A stretch of DNA of 64,000 nucleotides from Odontocerum albicorne (GCA_949825065.1 OX463852.1:14980127-15044126); one strand, 5' to 3'; positions 24,254-36,339 are shown, numbered from the stretch's first letter. Notes: a model not told the origin generated them from the letters alone. Translations and numbers: made by a program.

Positions 24254-25261
24254 TAAGAAATCTAAATGCAAACGTATTCTTAATTTCCCTTTGACTAAGT
24301 GTCAGCTGAGAACATCAACGAAGAGGAAAAAGAATTCATGAGTCAGACAGCAAGGCGGGAAAATTAAAACTTGAATTGTTAATGAGAACCTGACTCCGTA
24401 GCGGGGAACGCATTTCAAAGAATGTAACACATCTAGAAAGGTGGACCTTTACAGCCAGTGAAGTCAGATCCTGTGATAAACTTTCTCTGCTTTCTTGTTC
24501 CCTTCCAGGACCAATTGCTGTTTGTATTATATAATGGGAACGACTTAAAAGAGTGTGCATGTATAGTTTATTGTTTTATTTATTAAAAAAAAAACATATT
24601 GTACTTTTTTTAGTTGTATCCGATTACATGCTTTCGTTTTTCTTGCTACTATTCCATACATTTGGGCTGACTGCTCGATTATTTCTTCTATATCTACTTA
24701 CCCCGACAGACACATTAGGATAGATGCAGTCGCATCAAGATCTCCTGTTATTTAATATCTAGGGCCTTTTGTAATTTGATATCTAGGGTTGTAAGCAATA
24801 TACGACACTTTAATATCCTAATTAAACTATATGAAGAAAAGTACCACGAAAATAAAAAAAATTGATAGAGGTTCGAACACATACGGTAAATAAAATCACT
24901 AATGAATAATAGTATAACAACACTGAAGAAACGAATACTCCTTTACAACCAACAAAAAAGAATATGATTTAATTACAGAAAAATAATCAGATCAACGTGA
25001 AAACGGAATAACTAGTGAGAGCTAGTGAGGAAATGCCGGAGAAGGACCCTCCTGAACTTAACAACATCTACACTAAAACTATCCACCAAACTAAACACAA
25101 AGTGTGCATTCTCACGATTTTGAAGTGTTCCATTCACAGATTGATAGATGCAACTTCGCATTGAAAATATCACGGAGAGGTTTCCCAAATTAGAGTGTAG
25201 AAATCCGAGGGGAGGTCTAAAGTATCGGGGTGCTCTTGTATTTTTTTCTAGATGAATCATA

Positions 25262-25700
25262 TTTTATATAAACATACCATCACGCCATTTCCCTCTTAAA
25301 GTTGACATAGAGAACAGAGCGCCAGACTTTTCTATCTCAACACAAATTCTTAGCTTCTTCCATATCCGTATACCTTCAATGTAACTGCTACGATTCCTTT
25401 GATTTCCTACGTTTTTTCCTCAAAATATCAATCACTTGATCCAACCACATTTTTTCTTGAACTTCCTCTCACGCACCTTTAAGTCACATTTGCAGAATAC
25501 ATTAGTTTTATCAGTATTTTATCATTAATTCGTTCCACATGCCCAAACCATCTCAAATTGCTCTTCTTCATTTTACCTTTGTATTCTGTCACCCCATATA
25601 TTACGAGTATTTTCATTGCACTCATTTTTATAACATTTATTCGGCTCCATTTATCAGTCTTTCCACGTCCACGTTTCTCTCCAATGCACCAAAGTATTAT
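25262..25700 (-). mobile_element. LINE-G copy
   Basis: On the minus strand NLRWFGHVERINDKI, then ILIKLMYSANVT, then a broken stretch ending in the GGGAAATGGCGTGATGGTATG terminus at the left. The 5' side extends to about 25700, longer than most copies. Confidence 0.7.
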
Positions 25701-26556
25701 TGCGGGCTGGCATCAAAATATTATTGCGGGCTGTCATCTTTGCAGATTTTGATACTACCCGGTTCGAGTATATCATATACGAGTAAAACTAAAATAGTAA
25801 GACACAAGTGTTACTCAGCCTATTGATGCGTTTGTAAGAAAAGATACTCGATTTATCTAGAACTGATATTTTTATCATTTTCGATTATATCTATGCTTTT
25901 CTGATTTTAGGGGACGACTAATTGACGATTTTCAAAGAGAAGTGACACACGTGTTGTGTGGTCTAGTTAAAGGGAGAGGAAGCGGGGTATTTATTTCTTT
26001 ATTAGATTCATGACACATCAGTGTCTTTGACATAACATAAATAAACATTAACAAACAAGACACGTTAAATAAAATACATTTTTTTCACAAAAGTACATAA
26101 AGTTGATATTAAAATAATATTGACGTACAATAAAAACTATGGCTTAAGTTATAACAATGGTTTAAGAATTCGATGCAAGAATTCTGAGAAAAATAAAAAA
26201 GTTGTGAGTTGTTGAGATATAAAATGAACAACGTCTATAATTTAGAACACAAAGGAATACAAATAAATCAGTTTACGGGATAAAAAATTAACATCAACAT
26301 TAACCATTTTCATAACACAGAAATCGCTCGAATTAGTCTTATATTTATAAAACATGTTTAATTATTTTTATTGTTTATGTAGATAACAATATGTTACCAG
26401 CATTTAGCCAAATTGATTAACGGAACTTTGGTGAATATATTTTATAGGAAAATACTTGTACGAATTTATTACTTCATAATTACGCACATAGAAGCTTATT
26501 AAGAAGATCACAAGTATTGTTTCAATGAGTACTACACAGAAAAGTATTGTACTTTA
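25701..26556. other. AT-rich intergenic DNA
   Basis: Nothing recognisable. AATAAA-type words on the minus strand near 25990-26090 could be another LINE tail, but no coding remnant supports it. Confidence 0.35.
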
Positions 26557-26679
26557 ATTTGTTGTAAAGGATACAACGCTTAGAGTAGATAATAAGAATT
26601 TGCTGTGAAAGATACAATGCTTAGAGTAAATAATCAGAATTTGTTGTAAAGGATACAATGCTTAGAGTAAATAATAAGA
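26557..26679. repeat. Tandem array, 3 x 41 bp
   Basis: Three exact-length units of ATTTGTTGTAAAGGATACAA then TGCTTAGAGTAAATAATAAGA, with a few substitutions. Starts are at 26557, 26598 and 26639. Confidence 0.9.
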
Positions 26680-27410
26680 ATTTATTTGTTACATCACTAG
26701 ACTTCACACAAATATGATTTCGTTCGCTTTTATTCTGAGACATAAGGAAATACTAATATATTCTCGCCTAAAATAGATAGTTATGTCGACAATACAGGAA
26801 TCGTTCTTACCTGTTGTCATTTGTTATCTGTGCTTAAAATAATTTAAACTTTAACGCTTGTTAACAGGCAAACACGATATTAATATCTTGAGAGACATTT
26901 TTTAAGATCACAGTTAATGTTTAATGTCTAAAATACTCGAACAATCAAGGTCGTTCAGTTTCAAGTAGCATTTTGCACAAAGCAAATTTAGATGTAATTT
27001 TTTTATTTGTTATTGTATAATGTTAGCGTTGTCACAAGAATGCAACAACAACTGTCGCAGTATTGGCCAGCTCAACTTTTAAAACTGCCGGATGTGAACT
27101 AAATAGATTAACAGGACTGACTCTAGGGATGATGTCATCAGAGTATAAAAAAATCTTTACTACGCACCATTAAAAAATGTAACATAATCAGAAAAATTGA
27201 TTAATAAATTACTTTCTTATTCCACTTATTATATTTGTCACCGTGACACGTTTTTCTATCGGCAATGTTTTTTTCAGGTAGTAATATCCGAGGTTATTAC
27301 AAAAGTAATTCTAAGGCATAAAAACATCGTGGTACCTCAACACGAATAATCTAACCAAACTGTAACAAAATGTGTAAATATAATAGTTCACAACTGACTA
27401 TTATTAGTAA
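26680..27410. other. AT-rich intergenic DNA
   Basis: No feature recognised. Confidence 0.4.
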
Positions 27411-27785
27411 CTATGGTGTATGGGAGTGAAACGTGGATGTGGAAATATACTGAAGCAGCATACTTTGAAGAATTCACAGAGTGAACATCTATGACAGATT
27501 AAGAATTTAAGTGTTAAGGCATGAATGTGACCTTCATACTGTTGTATTGAGGAGGATAAAGATGAGTTTGAGAATGTAGAACGAAGAAATGAAAATAATG
27601 CTGAAAATTTGGGTAGAAGGCGCGGTGAAGGAAGATCGTGAAAGTATGATTTTACCAAGATAATTTAAGTGAAAATTTGCAAAAAATGTAATGTAAAAAG
27701 TCGTAGGAGCTGTATGATTGTAGAGAAGGTGAAACAAGTCAGAGAAATAGCATGATGATATGCATGTGAAAAGTTTTTCATTGTA
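27411..27785 (+). mobile_element. LINE-G copy, longer 5' extent
   Basis: It starts with GGTGTATGGGAGTGAAACGT (VYGSET), the conserved YGSETW motif of the family, and runs through AGAATGTAGAACGAAGAAATG and the GGTGAAGGAAGATCGTGAAA block to a degraded 3' end. Frames are broken. Confidence 0.6.
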
Positions 27786-28568
27786 ATATTCCTTCATTTA
27801 TTTGAAATTTAATAAGAAATTATAATACCATCAATAAAAAAACTCTTGTGCAACGTAAACATTTACATTGACATGAAACAGCCCTGTAGTCAAAACAATA
27901 GGTACAATATAAAATATTGTTATCCTTTTCTTATGCTATATCAATTAACGAGGAGGAAGAAGTAAGGCGTATGTTTATATTGGTTATACATTTTTTGTCA
28001 AAAGATTAATTCAGAACTAGATTTAGTTGATAGAAGGCGATAATATAATTGGATAGTTCAAGTTGAGTGCGTTAACTACGTATTTTTTTAAGTGCATGTC
28101 TGAAAAATGCAATGACGTTAGCTTGAGTTAAATGCAACTTGCTCAGATACTTGTTGCGGTTCACAATTGCTGAAACAATTACTGAATGTTATTTCGTTAC
28201 TTGCTGATTTTATGTTAAGCCGGATAAGGTTTGTTAATATCATACATACATACATACTCGTAGATACCATCACGACATTTTCGCTAAAAAATCTTATCAC
28301 AAATATATATTCTGTCATCTATGAACATACTTCCCAAGTAGCAGACTTCATAATTTCTAATCTTTCATTGTTCACTCGAATGTCGCATTTTCTTTTAGAT
28401 TCACCCTTTTTAGTTACTATAACTTTAAATTTCACAACATTTATTCACAACTTTTCTCGTTCAAGTTTCACATACGATTCGCTTATCAAACATTGTAGTT
28501 CATTTTTCACTGAAGCTACATGTCATCACTATGCAAGAGTTTACCATACATATATTTAATTTATTTAA

Positions 28569-29105
28569 TATAGACTGCCCCGAAAAATACTCATTTTTAC
28601 AACGTGCTGTTTACTTGAACTTACTGCAGGAATTTGTCATACCACGCATTCGTGATGAGTTTAAAAATGAAGAGGAATATTATTTCCAACAAGATGGTGT
28701 ACCTCCTTACAACCATCGTGATGATCATATCTGTCAAAAAAATGCAGATCAAATGGATTGGACGTAGACGCAATGAGACCCACCGGCGCTCCCCAAACAT
28801 TACTCTTATCGATTTTTTTTATAAGGACTTATTAAAAATAAAGTTTGTGGTAGAAAATTGTCAACATTTGTTGAATTGAGGACTGCCATTGGAAGGGAAT
28901 GCGCCCAAATATTAAAACAAATGGTTAGCTATTTTAGCGATTCCTCGTTTAGAGTAGTGCATGAACCAGAACGGTTATGAATTTGAGTATTTACGATAAC
29001 TAAAAAAATCTACTTCTTTAATTTGAAGTTTTTATCTTCGATATACGTCAATAAATACTGAATTCATATTCATTCAAAGCGAGTATAAGTTTTTTGGACA
29101 CCCTA
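28569..29105 (+). mobile_element. DD41D-type mariner remnant, non-autonomous
   Basis: The ends are TA-flanked and inverted: TAGACTGCCCCGAAAAATAC at left, and reverse-complemented TAGGGTGTCCAAAAAACTTA at right. The plus strand encodes LQEFVIPRIRDEF and YYFQQDGVPP, the second catalytic Asp region. A decayed TLIDFFYKDL stands for the third. The N-terminal half and first catalytic Asp are missing. The joint between the left end and the GTTTACTTGAACTTACT word is the same as in the 42.47 kb copy. Confidence 0.72.
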
Positions 29106-29270
29106 CATGCTGATTTTACGTAATTAAAAATAAACTGAAATAAATTTCAAGAAGTTATAACATAAGTTTAAAAGCGCTTTATTTTTTATGTACTCCTATT
29201 TGTGCGATAAGCTTTTATTTCTGTTACATATACTCGTAAATGTTTTTTCGTTTTGACTGTGTGTTCATGT

Positions 29271-29608
29271 AATGATGTTTTTAAATTTTACTGTTGAGTT
29301 TCATTTTCGTTGTGTGTTATGTTTTGAGGTTTCTTTGATTATGGTTTTCATTCGAATTTTGTATCCTATAATTAAATTTTGTTTTTGTTAAAATATAAAA
29401 AATAAATATTTCCTTCACCTCCTCCAGATCCATACATCTCTCATACAGCTACGTGTGCTTCTCTTACTCCTAACCTTTCTATTTTTCTAAATTTCATTCA
29501 CTTCGTCCAATCTTATTATTCTTCGTCATCCTCTACCACGACTTCCCCTTATCCTTTCATCAAAATTTTTTTAAGTCAGTCTTTTATCAAGCATATGTGT
29601 AACATGTC
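29271..29608. repeat. Direct repeat block, copy 1 (about 330 bp)
   Basis: It shares TTTCATTTTCGTTGTGTG, GATTATGGTTTTCATTC, CAGCTACGTGTG, CACTTCGTCCAATC and CAAGCATATGTGTAACATGT with 29823-30140. The right half reads on the minus strand as a decayed LINE-G tail, so part of the block is transposon. Confidence 0.88.
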
Positions 29609-29818
29609 TGCCTGTTCGTTATTTAAGATTTTAATTCAGACGTCTTCAAAATCTTTTTGATGGTTGTAAGAGATTACACAAAAAGTATACACAAAAAACG
29701 TGATACAATACAACTGTATCTATACTTAAAAGTTTTCCTTTTAGCAATAGAATGACCTTTATAATAGAAAAGAGGTCATGGATGAAGGTGTAACCGAGAA
29801 CAACTGATAATTAAAAAT
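29609..29818 (+). mobile_element. Headless SINE body, same as 24041-24253
   Basis: It runs GTTCGTTATTTAAGATTTTA, TGATGGTTGTAAGAGATTAC, GTGATACAATACAACTG, AGGTCATGGATGAAGGTGTA and ACTGATAATTAA with only small differences from the 24 kb copy. It lies exactly between the two direct-repeat blocks. Confidence 0.85.
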
Positions 29819-29822
29819 TAAT

Positions 29823-30140
29823 ATTATGACGTTTTTAAATTTAACTGTTGAGTTTCATTTTCGTTGTGTGATATGTTTTGAGGTTTCTTTGATTATGGTT
29901 TTCATTCAAATTTTGTATCCTATAGTTATAATTAAATTTTGTTTTTGTTAAAATATAAAAAATAAATATTTCGTTCACCTCCTCCAGAGCCATACAGCTC
30001 TCATACAGCTACGTGTGTTTCTCTTACTCCTAACTTTTCTATTTTTCTAAATTTCATTCACTTCGTCCAATCATATTATTCTTCGTCGTCGTCTACCACG
30101 ACTTCCACTTATCTTTTGTCAAGCATATGTGTAACATGTC
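29823..30140. repeat. Direct repeat block, copy 2
   Basis: Second copy of 29271-29608, with scattered substitutions and a few small indels. The sequence after its end differs from that after copy 1. Confidence 0.88.
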
Positions 30141-30199
30141 GAACCCACCTTAGTATCACTACAAATATTATCATGTATTACGATCTTGTTGTAAACAGC

Positions 30200-30375
30200 A
30201 CAAAGTGTGGGGTTTATTGCAAAGTTCAATTTCTCCCAACTAACAATACAGATGTTTTAAACTAAACTGGAATCCTTTTCAAAAAAATATATTGTATAAG
30301 CTCTAGACGAAATTGACTCCACAACACCCAAATCGGAAGACAGGCGTCTTACCAACTAGACCACGGACATCTAAG
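30200..30375 (-). mobile_element. SINE, head, body and tail
   Basis: On the minus strand: GATGTCCGTGGTCTAGTTGG (A box TGGTCTAGTTGG), TAAGACGCCTGTCTTC, a degraded B box, AAAAGGATTCCAGTTTAG, TTAGTTGGGAGAAATTG and GCAATAAACCCCACAC. The order and tail match the 20.8 kb copy. Confidence 0.75.
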
Positions 30376-30534
30376 GGATTGACAAAGGTACATTTTTAAT
30401 GCCATCGCGACATTCCATCTATCTCTATGCTTAGCAGTCCAGAAAGCTGCTGTTCATGGTAGGTTTTACTGTATCTTGGTTTGTATTACTCATCGGAATT
30501 TTCCCCTTTTGGATCGTTCATCCTCGCTTTAAGT

Positions 30535-30715
30535 ATATACTAATACACAATCTCCCTGTCGGACAATCGGACAGAACACCAGACCTTTATATCTCGATAC
30601 ACATCCTTCGGTTCTTCTACATCAACACACCTTCTCATATAATTCCTACGATTTTTTTGAATTTTTTACGTTCCTTCTTTCAATTAATATTCACTGAATA
30701 TTTATTGGCAGATTA
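30535..30715 (-). mobile_element. LINE-G copy, 3' end left
   Basis: The CTCCCTGTCGGACAATCGG, ACACATCCTTCGGTTCTTCT and CACCTTCTCATATAATTCCT words follow the family order on the minus strand. Its truncated 5' side meets the truncated 5' side of the next copy. Confidence 0.6.
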
Positions 30716-30729
30716 GAAATGTAAAAAAT

Positions 30730-30887
30730 AAATATAAATTTTAATTGAGTGCAAGAATCAGAAGGTGGTTGTAGTTAAAACAATGTGATAAATCGTACGA
30801 GTTGTATAAGAAGGCGTATTGATGTAGAAGAGATAGAAAAGCCAAGAGTTAGACAGGAAAATGGCGCGATTGTATGTAAAATTAAAT
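30730..30887 (+). mobile_element. LINE-G copy, 3' end right
   Basis: AATCGTACGAGTTGTATAAG, GGCGTATTGATGTAGAAGAG and GACAGGAAAATGGCGCGATT reproduce the family 3' end on the plus strand. Confidence 0.55.
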
Positions 30888-31380
30888 CATATAAGTCTTC
30901 TTCCTTTTTAATTAGAATTCTTCTCCACTCTTCCGGAAACTAGATCGGCTAAATTTGAGAAACATTTTGGGAATATACATGTATAACGAAAATAAACACA
31001 CATTTTATAAATATGAAATTAATTCAAGCAACAACTTTGTAATTAAAATAATTAATATAAGTAATTACTCGTAAATTGTTCCAGTTTACCGAAAACAACT
31101 TAATATCTCGTATCTCTAATTTTGAATTTTTGATACGATTTTTGCCAAGAATTCTTGGATCTTCATTAAAAATTTTGCTATTTTTATGTAATTGCAAGAT
31201 AAATTTTATATTTACATTTACATTAATAATTAAAGTATTTCAACATTTTTTTGCGTATTAATGTTTATCATATTATATATAAAATTGTGTCCGTGAATCA
31301 AATGTATAAATTATTAAAAATAAATCACATCACATGACAAAAAACGTAATTAAGTGATAAGAAATGAATGTGAACTGGTG

Positions 31381-31545
31381 AATTAAGTAAGACGCAGTAG
31401 AGCACTTTGCGGAAGATATTGCTTGGGCATACATAATGAATAATTTAAGAAAGACTAACAAAATAAATAAAAGTGCAAATGTGAGTAGAAAAGGTGCTGG
31501 AGAAAGACCGAAGATAGAATGGTTGAAGATGTTTTTTCGGAGAGT
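31381..31545 (+). mobile_element. LINE-G internal fragment
   Basis: The GAATAATTTAAGAAAGACTA, GTGCAAATGTGAGTAGAAAA and AGAAAGACCGAAGATAGAAT words match the coding part of the family upstream of its terminus. The end region is missing. Confidence 0.45.
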
Positions 31546-31694
31546 AAAACTTTGAAACCGATTTCATCTTTATCGAATGAATTTATAGTTCAAAATCGGT
31601 TTAACATTGTGAGTTATTAGGACGGGGTTTTTGCTAGTGCTGTTTCTGTGGCGTAAATGATCTGCTTCTTAGCGTTACAGAAAATTTATTATAT

Positions 31695-32055
31695 ATGGGA
31701 CACTTTGCATATATATCTGAACTTAAGGCTGATGTGTTATGTAAGATGAATAAGAGTACTTTGAGATGGTTTGGATATGTAGAACGAATGAATGAAGGAA
31801 GAATAACAAAACAGATATGCAGTGCAGATGTGAGTAGAATACATAAGGCGTATGAAAGGAAGATCAAGAAAAGTATGGTTGGATTATTAACATATTCTGA
31901 AAGAAATGAAATAAGTCAGTCAGAGAAATCGTAGAGGTTGTATTAAAAGGTGTTTAGATGTGGAAGAGGCTAAGAATGTGTGTCGAATTAGGAAATTATT
32001 ACGCTCGGTCCTCTTTGCCTACCCCAACAAGGAAATGGAGTGATGGTATGTATTT
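31695..32055 (+). mobile_element. LINE-G copy, best-preserved plus-strand tail
   Basis: An open frame to 31934 reads KMNKSTLRWFGYVERMNEGR then ITKQICSADVS. Beyond it, frames continue as GCIKRCLDVEEAKNVCRI and SVLFAYPNKEMEW, and the element ends in GGAGTGATGGTATGTAT. The LRWFGHVERM motif is common in C-terminal regions of insect LINE ORF2 proteins. The clade is not assignable from the tail alone. All copies here are short 3' pieces, as expected from incomplete reverse transcription. Confidence 0.75.
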
Positions 32056-32078
32056 ATATACCATATATATTTACTGTA

Positions 32079-32335
32079 CTCCATCTAAAACCGAATGTGT
32101 TACTACTGTAAATCTAAAGATCTACAAAGGTTTCTGTGTAGTTTTTCCTGTTGTTAAGTTTTCTGTTTGTTTTCTTACCAAATATGTTTTTCTATACCTA
32201 TGCAGTTGCGGGGAAGTATCTGATTTAACGGATCCAGTAACCACCTTCATAACTTTGCACTTAACTCATATTTATTCATTTATATATTTATTTTGTTATA
32301 ATTTAAATCTGTCAATAATAGTGGGTTTGAATTCA
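32079..32335 (+). repeat. Dispersed repeat, copy A (pairs with 49.67 kb)
   Basis: CCATCTAAAACCGAATG, AGATCTACAAAGGTTTCT, ACCAAATATGTTTTTCTA and TTTGTTATAATTTAAATCTG align in order with 49670-49915. A transposon of unknown type is likely. The right end is cut by the assembly gap. Confidence 0.65.
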
Positions 32336-32336
32336 G

Positions 32337-32536
32337 NNNNNNNNNNNNNNNNNNNNNNNNNNNNNNNNNNNNNNNNNNNNNNNNNNNNNNNNNNNNNNNN
32401 NNNNNNNNNNNNNNNNNNNNNNNNNNNNNNNNNNNNNNNNNNNNNNNNNNNNNNNNNNNNNNNNNNNNNNNNNNNNNNNNNNNNNNNNNNNNNNNNNNNN
32501 NNNNNNNNNNNNNNNNNNNNNNNNNNNNNNNNNNNN
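32337..32536. other. Assembly gap, 200 N
   Basis: Exactly 200 undetermined bases. The round number suggests a placeholder. Open frames drawn through it are artefacts. Repeats lie on both sides. Confidence 0.99.
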
Positions 32537-32668
32537 TGTGGTAATCTCTTACAATATACCAGAAAGATATTCTTATGAGAAAACCAGACGAATAGATTTT
32601 AAATAAATCTGGGTTTTAGTAAGAATCAAACCTGTAACTCTCGGGTCGTCTTCGATTTTCATTTAAAA
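32537..32668 (-). mobile_element. SINE fragment beside the gap
   Basis: On the minus strand: GAAGACGACCCGAGAGTTAC, AGGTTTGATTCTTACT (B-box side), AATCTATTCGTCTGGTTTTC, TCTGGTATATTGTAAGAGAT. It has the same order as the 36.2-36.4 kb SINE. The tail is cut by the N gap. Confidence 0.65.
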
Positions 32669-33110
32669 AAAAGGTGCAGTTAGATGATCATCAAAAGAGT
32701 ACATTGTTAAATGCAACATGTATTTCAATTAATGTGAAACAAAGTATTTTAAATATAATGTAAATGCTTATTTTTATATTGTACTTGATAAATATATTAA
32801 CGAATTTAAACTTAATTTTTTTATTTATAAGTATTTACAGTTGAATTAACTCAATAACGAAGAATAAAATACTATGAAATCGTATAGAAAAATGGTTTTG
32901 TCTGACTTTCATTTTTTGGTATTAAAGTAAAATAGCAAAAATGATTGTAAAATTCTCGTTAGGAGAGAAATAAGTGTTAGTTACGTACTCGCAATCCCCA
33001 GGTTGAAAAAATGCATCATACAAACTAGGCTAGTTTAGAAATGTTATTTTCCATCTGAGAATACATAACAATGTATGATAGTTTACATATGTATATTATT
33101 AATACAGAGC

Positions 33111-33325
33111 AAATGTGAGTGGAAGGAGTGATAGAGAAAGCCAAGGAAATTAAAGGTGGGTCAAGTTGATATTTTAAAAGAAGCAAATGTAGGTAATAAG
33201 CAAATCGTAGCGGCTGAATGACGTGATTGGATGTAAACGAGGCGAAATATTATGTGACGATAGTAAGGTCTGGTATTCTGGTTTTCCTGTATAGCTCTAC
33301 GGGGAAATGGTATGATGGCATGTTA
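33111..33325 (+). mobile_element. LINE-G copy
   Basis: GCAAATGTGAGTGGAAGGAG, a degraded middle, GTAGCGGCTGAATGACGTG and the terminal GGGGAAATGGTATGATGGCA. The frame is destroyed. Confidence 0.6.
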
Positions 33326-33649
33326 TTTTTAATATATAGACAATTCAATCACACTAGAGTGATTTGTTCCATTGTTGTTAGTCATTTGTAAGAAATGGTG
33401 CATTTGTAAGAGGGTCAGTATAACCATTTAAATTTGTGTGGAAATTTTAAACGATTTTAACCTTCAATTTTAAAACTTATATGAGACAATTGATCTACGA
33501 ATAAAAGGGGAAAACATTTTTTTAGATATTATTCATTGTACCTGGTGAAGATATGATCGAGTTAAATAAATCAAATCTGTCCCGTGGAGGATATCCCAAA
33601 TCGACATGATCTATAATTTAATCATCTTGGCCACACTTAACGATATTTA

Positions 33650-33940
33650 CACATGCATATATACCATCACGCTGATTTCTCTGTCGGGTTAAAAGAGAGG
33701 AAACAGTGCTAGACTTTCCAATCGCGAAATATATTTTTGCCTCTTTCACATCCATGTACCTTTCATACTACTCAAACGAATCCTTGTTTTAAAATATCAT
33801 TGACTTGATCTAACTATATTTTCTTTACCATACCTTTCACTCGCATTTGCACTGTTCGTTTGTTTAATTAGTCTTTCTTAATTCATTCGATCTAATTATC
33901 CAAACCATCTGAGAGGGCTGTACTTTATCTTACTTAATAC
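33650..33940 (-). mobile_element. LINE-G copy
   Basis: The left end reads TATACCATCACGCTGATTTC (the reversed 3' terminus), followed by CACATCCATGTACCTTTCAT, TCATTGACTTGATCTAACTA and CCAAACCATCTGAGAGGG, all in family order on the minus strand. Confidence 0.7.
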
Positions 33941-34321
33941 ATAAGTATGCCTGAAATTCACATTTATTCCATAGCAATTTATTCCGTTATGGTTTTTATG
34001 TATAGGTAATCGTATGTATAAACATTTTACCCATTTTTTTCACGAATTACCGAGTGAATCGAGCGCGTATCAAGAATTGTTGTACACGTATTATGACGAA
34101 ATGTATTATGCATGTATTTATTTGCTTCATATTTTTGAGAAATAAATTCAAAAGTTGGCGCTCTGAATATATATTTTTCCTATATTTCGGCAACATCTGC
34201 TTCGTTCACACAAGAAATGCGTGAGAAAAATATTTCATTGAATGAAGCGTTTTCAACAGATCGTGTGGTTTCATCGTTTTATTCTCATGATTTTTAACAT
34301 TTATTTATTGACATCGAATGG

Positions 34322-34742
34322 GTTATATATCATCATCATGAGCCCTAAAATCCAGGATTGGCTATGACTGTCCGAAGAATTCTTTGCCACTAAGCAACAA
34401 TCCTGATATTATTGATTTTACCCAGTGTACTGCAGTTCTTTATCATACGTCCATCCATAACTTTGCTGAATAGAGCGTTTTTGTAGGATCCGTGTCATGC
34501 ATGCGGTTTAAGTGTCCAAGTCAGCGCAGTCTATCAAGTTTTGCGTAGTGATCTTCGCTGTATCTTTATTTCCACGCGCCATTATCATAAACTGGACTAA
34601 ATATTCTGTGGAGAGTTTTGCTCTCAAAGGTATCGATAACACTTTTATCCTGAGTTTTGTAATGTACAGATCTCTGACCCGCAAGTTAGCACAAATTTTA
34701 AGAATACAGTATCAAGTTGGTTATTGTGTTCCTCGTAAGTAG
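34322..34742 (-). pseudogene. RTE-like LINE ORF2 C-terminal remnant
   Basis: On the minus strand: ESKTLHRIFSPVYDNGAWK, RYSEDHYAKLDRLR, then LGHLNRMHDTDPTKTLYS, and a tail ending in a CATGATGATGAT run at the left. A Phe/Leu-Arg-Arg-Ile-Phe-Gly-Pro-Val segment followed by an Asn-Gly-x-Trp motif and a trinucleotide tail is typical of RTE-type insect LINEs. Several stops are present. Confidence 0.65.
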
Positions 34743-34989
34743 GTAAAACTTAACTAAGGGGATAAGACCAAAAAGCATCGATTTGCTGACAGTATTCGCT
34801 TGATTTTTTCGTGTTAGTTAAGTTTACCTGTTAGCCAGGAGTCAAACAAACATTTAAATTAAGCAAGATGTTTAATAATAAGTTCTATATATTCTCCCTT
34901 TCTATTTTCATCCTCTCTTACTATAAGGGTCGAGGACTCCGAGAAGTCTGAATGACTACTATACGTTCCTTTTTTGCAGTCTTTCGATA

Positions 34990-35140
34990 AGTTTTTCCCA
35001 TTTCAGTGGCTTCCTCCAACCCTTATGTGGTCGTCTAATCGGACACCTATTTGGTTTAGCTGAATTCATTTCTTAGAGCAGTGTTTATATTGCCTATTTG
35101 AGAACATTTCTCATCCAGGCCAACTGAAATTTTGCTGAAC
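34990..35140 (-). pseudogene. Possible LINE coding scrap
   Basis: The minus-strand frame reads MNSAKPNRCPIRRPHKGWRK then PLKWEKLIERLQKRNV. A Gly-Arg-Pro-like basic segment before a Trp recalls LINE C-termini, but nothing confirms it. Confidence 0.3.
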
Positions 35141-35281
35141 AGGGAACTTGTCATTATCCCACTTTATTAGTTTTTACGGGAATCGTTTTACTTCTCCTTA
35201 GTAATTTCTCTTTAAGTTTAATAACAACCACTTTTATGTTGTTCTATCATAATTGTTGGAAGAATCGGCATATTATTATTT

Positions 35282-35600
35282 TTCATCTACATACATGTAC
35301 TATTATGCCATTTCCCTGCCGGAATAAGTCAAGAAAACACACCGTCAGACTTTATTTTTATGATACACATTTTTCGCTTTCTCTGCATCAATACAACCTC
35401 TCATACTTACGATTTCTTTGACTTTTTACGCTTCGTTCTTTCAAAATATCATTCCCTTTATCAAACCAAACTTTCCATGGTCTTACTTTTCCATGTTTTT
35501 CACTCAATTTGAACTGTCTATTTGCATTGTTAGTATTTCTTTATTAATTTGTTCTGCATATGTTGTCTTGTTAACACTATTCTATCACGAATTTTTTATC
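35282..35600 (-). mobile_element. LINE-G copy
   Basis: CATGTACTATTATGCCATTT and CCCTGCCGGAATAAGTC are the reversed 3' end. CTCATACTTACGATTTCTTT and ATATCATTCCCTTTATCAAA follow in family order. Confidence 0.7.
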
Positions 35601-36168
35601 TAATTTCACCACTATTTTTCACCTAAGGTCCACATTTTTATCAAATCTGTTATGGTTCATATATAACTGTATACCTAAGAACATGAGTTAGAAACTACCG
35701 TATTTGAGAAATTTATTGTGAAGTCACGTGGAAAGGATGGATAAAATAAGAGTTCTCTATACGGCAATCAATAAAATATCCACTGCCACTTATTTATCAG
35801 GAAGGCCTATAAAAATGAAGAAATAATTTCGGAATTGAAATATAACCGAAACTGGTCGGCTGTAAGGAATTAATCTATAACAATAAAAGGATCAAATATA
35901 ATATATCATGTTAATCTACGTGCATAAAAAGATAAATACAATCTTAGAACACGTTATACATTCACTATATGAGTTAAACTAAATAAATATCTGAAAAAGC
36001 TGGTGTTAAGAACTTAAGTGATCATTTTGGAATATTTTATTTTTTTGATATTTTTTTAAATTTTTAACAATTCACCGTCGAAAATAAATTAAACTTCGGA
36101 AGAACTGCTTATGTTGGTTAAAATAATAAATTTGTTGGTATTTTTCTCACTTCTTTCGTGTTACTGTA

Positions 36169-36339
36169 TTACAATTCCGTTGTGTGTTGTATAATATGGT
36201 GAGCCGAAAACCACATATCAATCTCTTACAATTCCGTTGCGTGTTGTATAATACGGTGAGCTGAAAACCACATATCAATCTCTTACAATTCCATTGTGTG
36301 TTGTGTAATATGGTGAGCTGAAAACCACACATCAATCTC
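36169..36339. repeat. Tandem array, 3 x 57 bp, inside a SINE tail
   Basis: Units start at 36169, 36226 and 36283, each with TTACAATTCCGTTGTGTG, TAATATGGTGAGC and AAAACCACATATCAATCTC. A few transitions separate the copies. Confidence 0.93.

Noticed and set aside
28236..28290. Another LINE-G copy beginning at the CATACATACATACTCG stretch
   Set aside because: Only the terminal word CCATCACGACATTTTC is recognisable. The following 200 bp do not follow the family clearly, so it was left out as a separate element.
31958..32578. 206-residue protein crossing the N gap
   Set aside because: A third of it is undetermined sequence, and the rest is LINE-G tail and repeat DNA.
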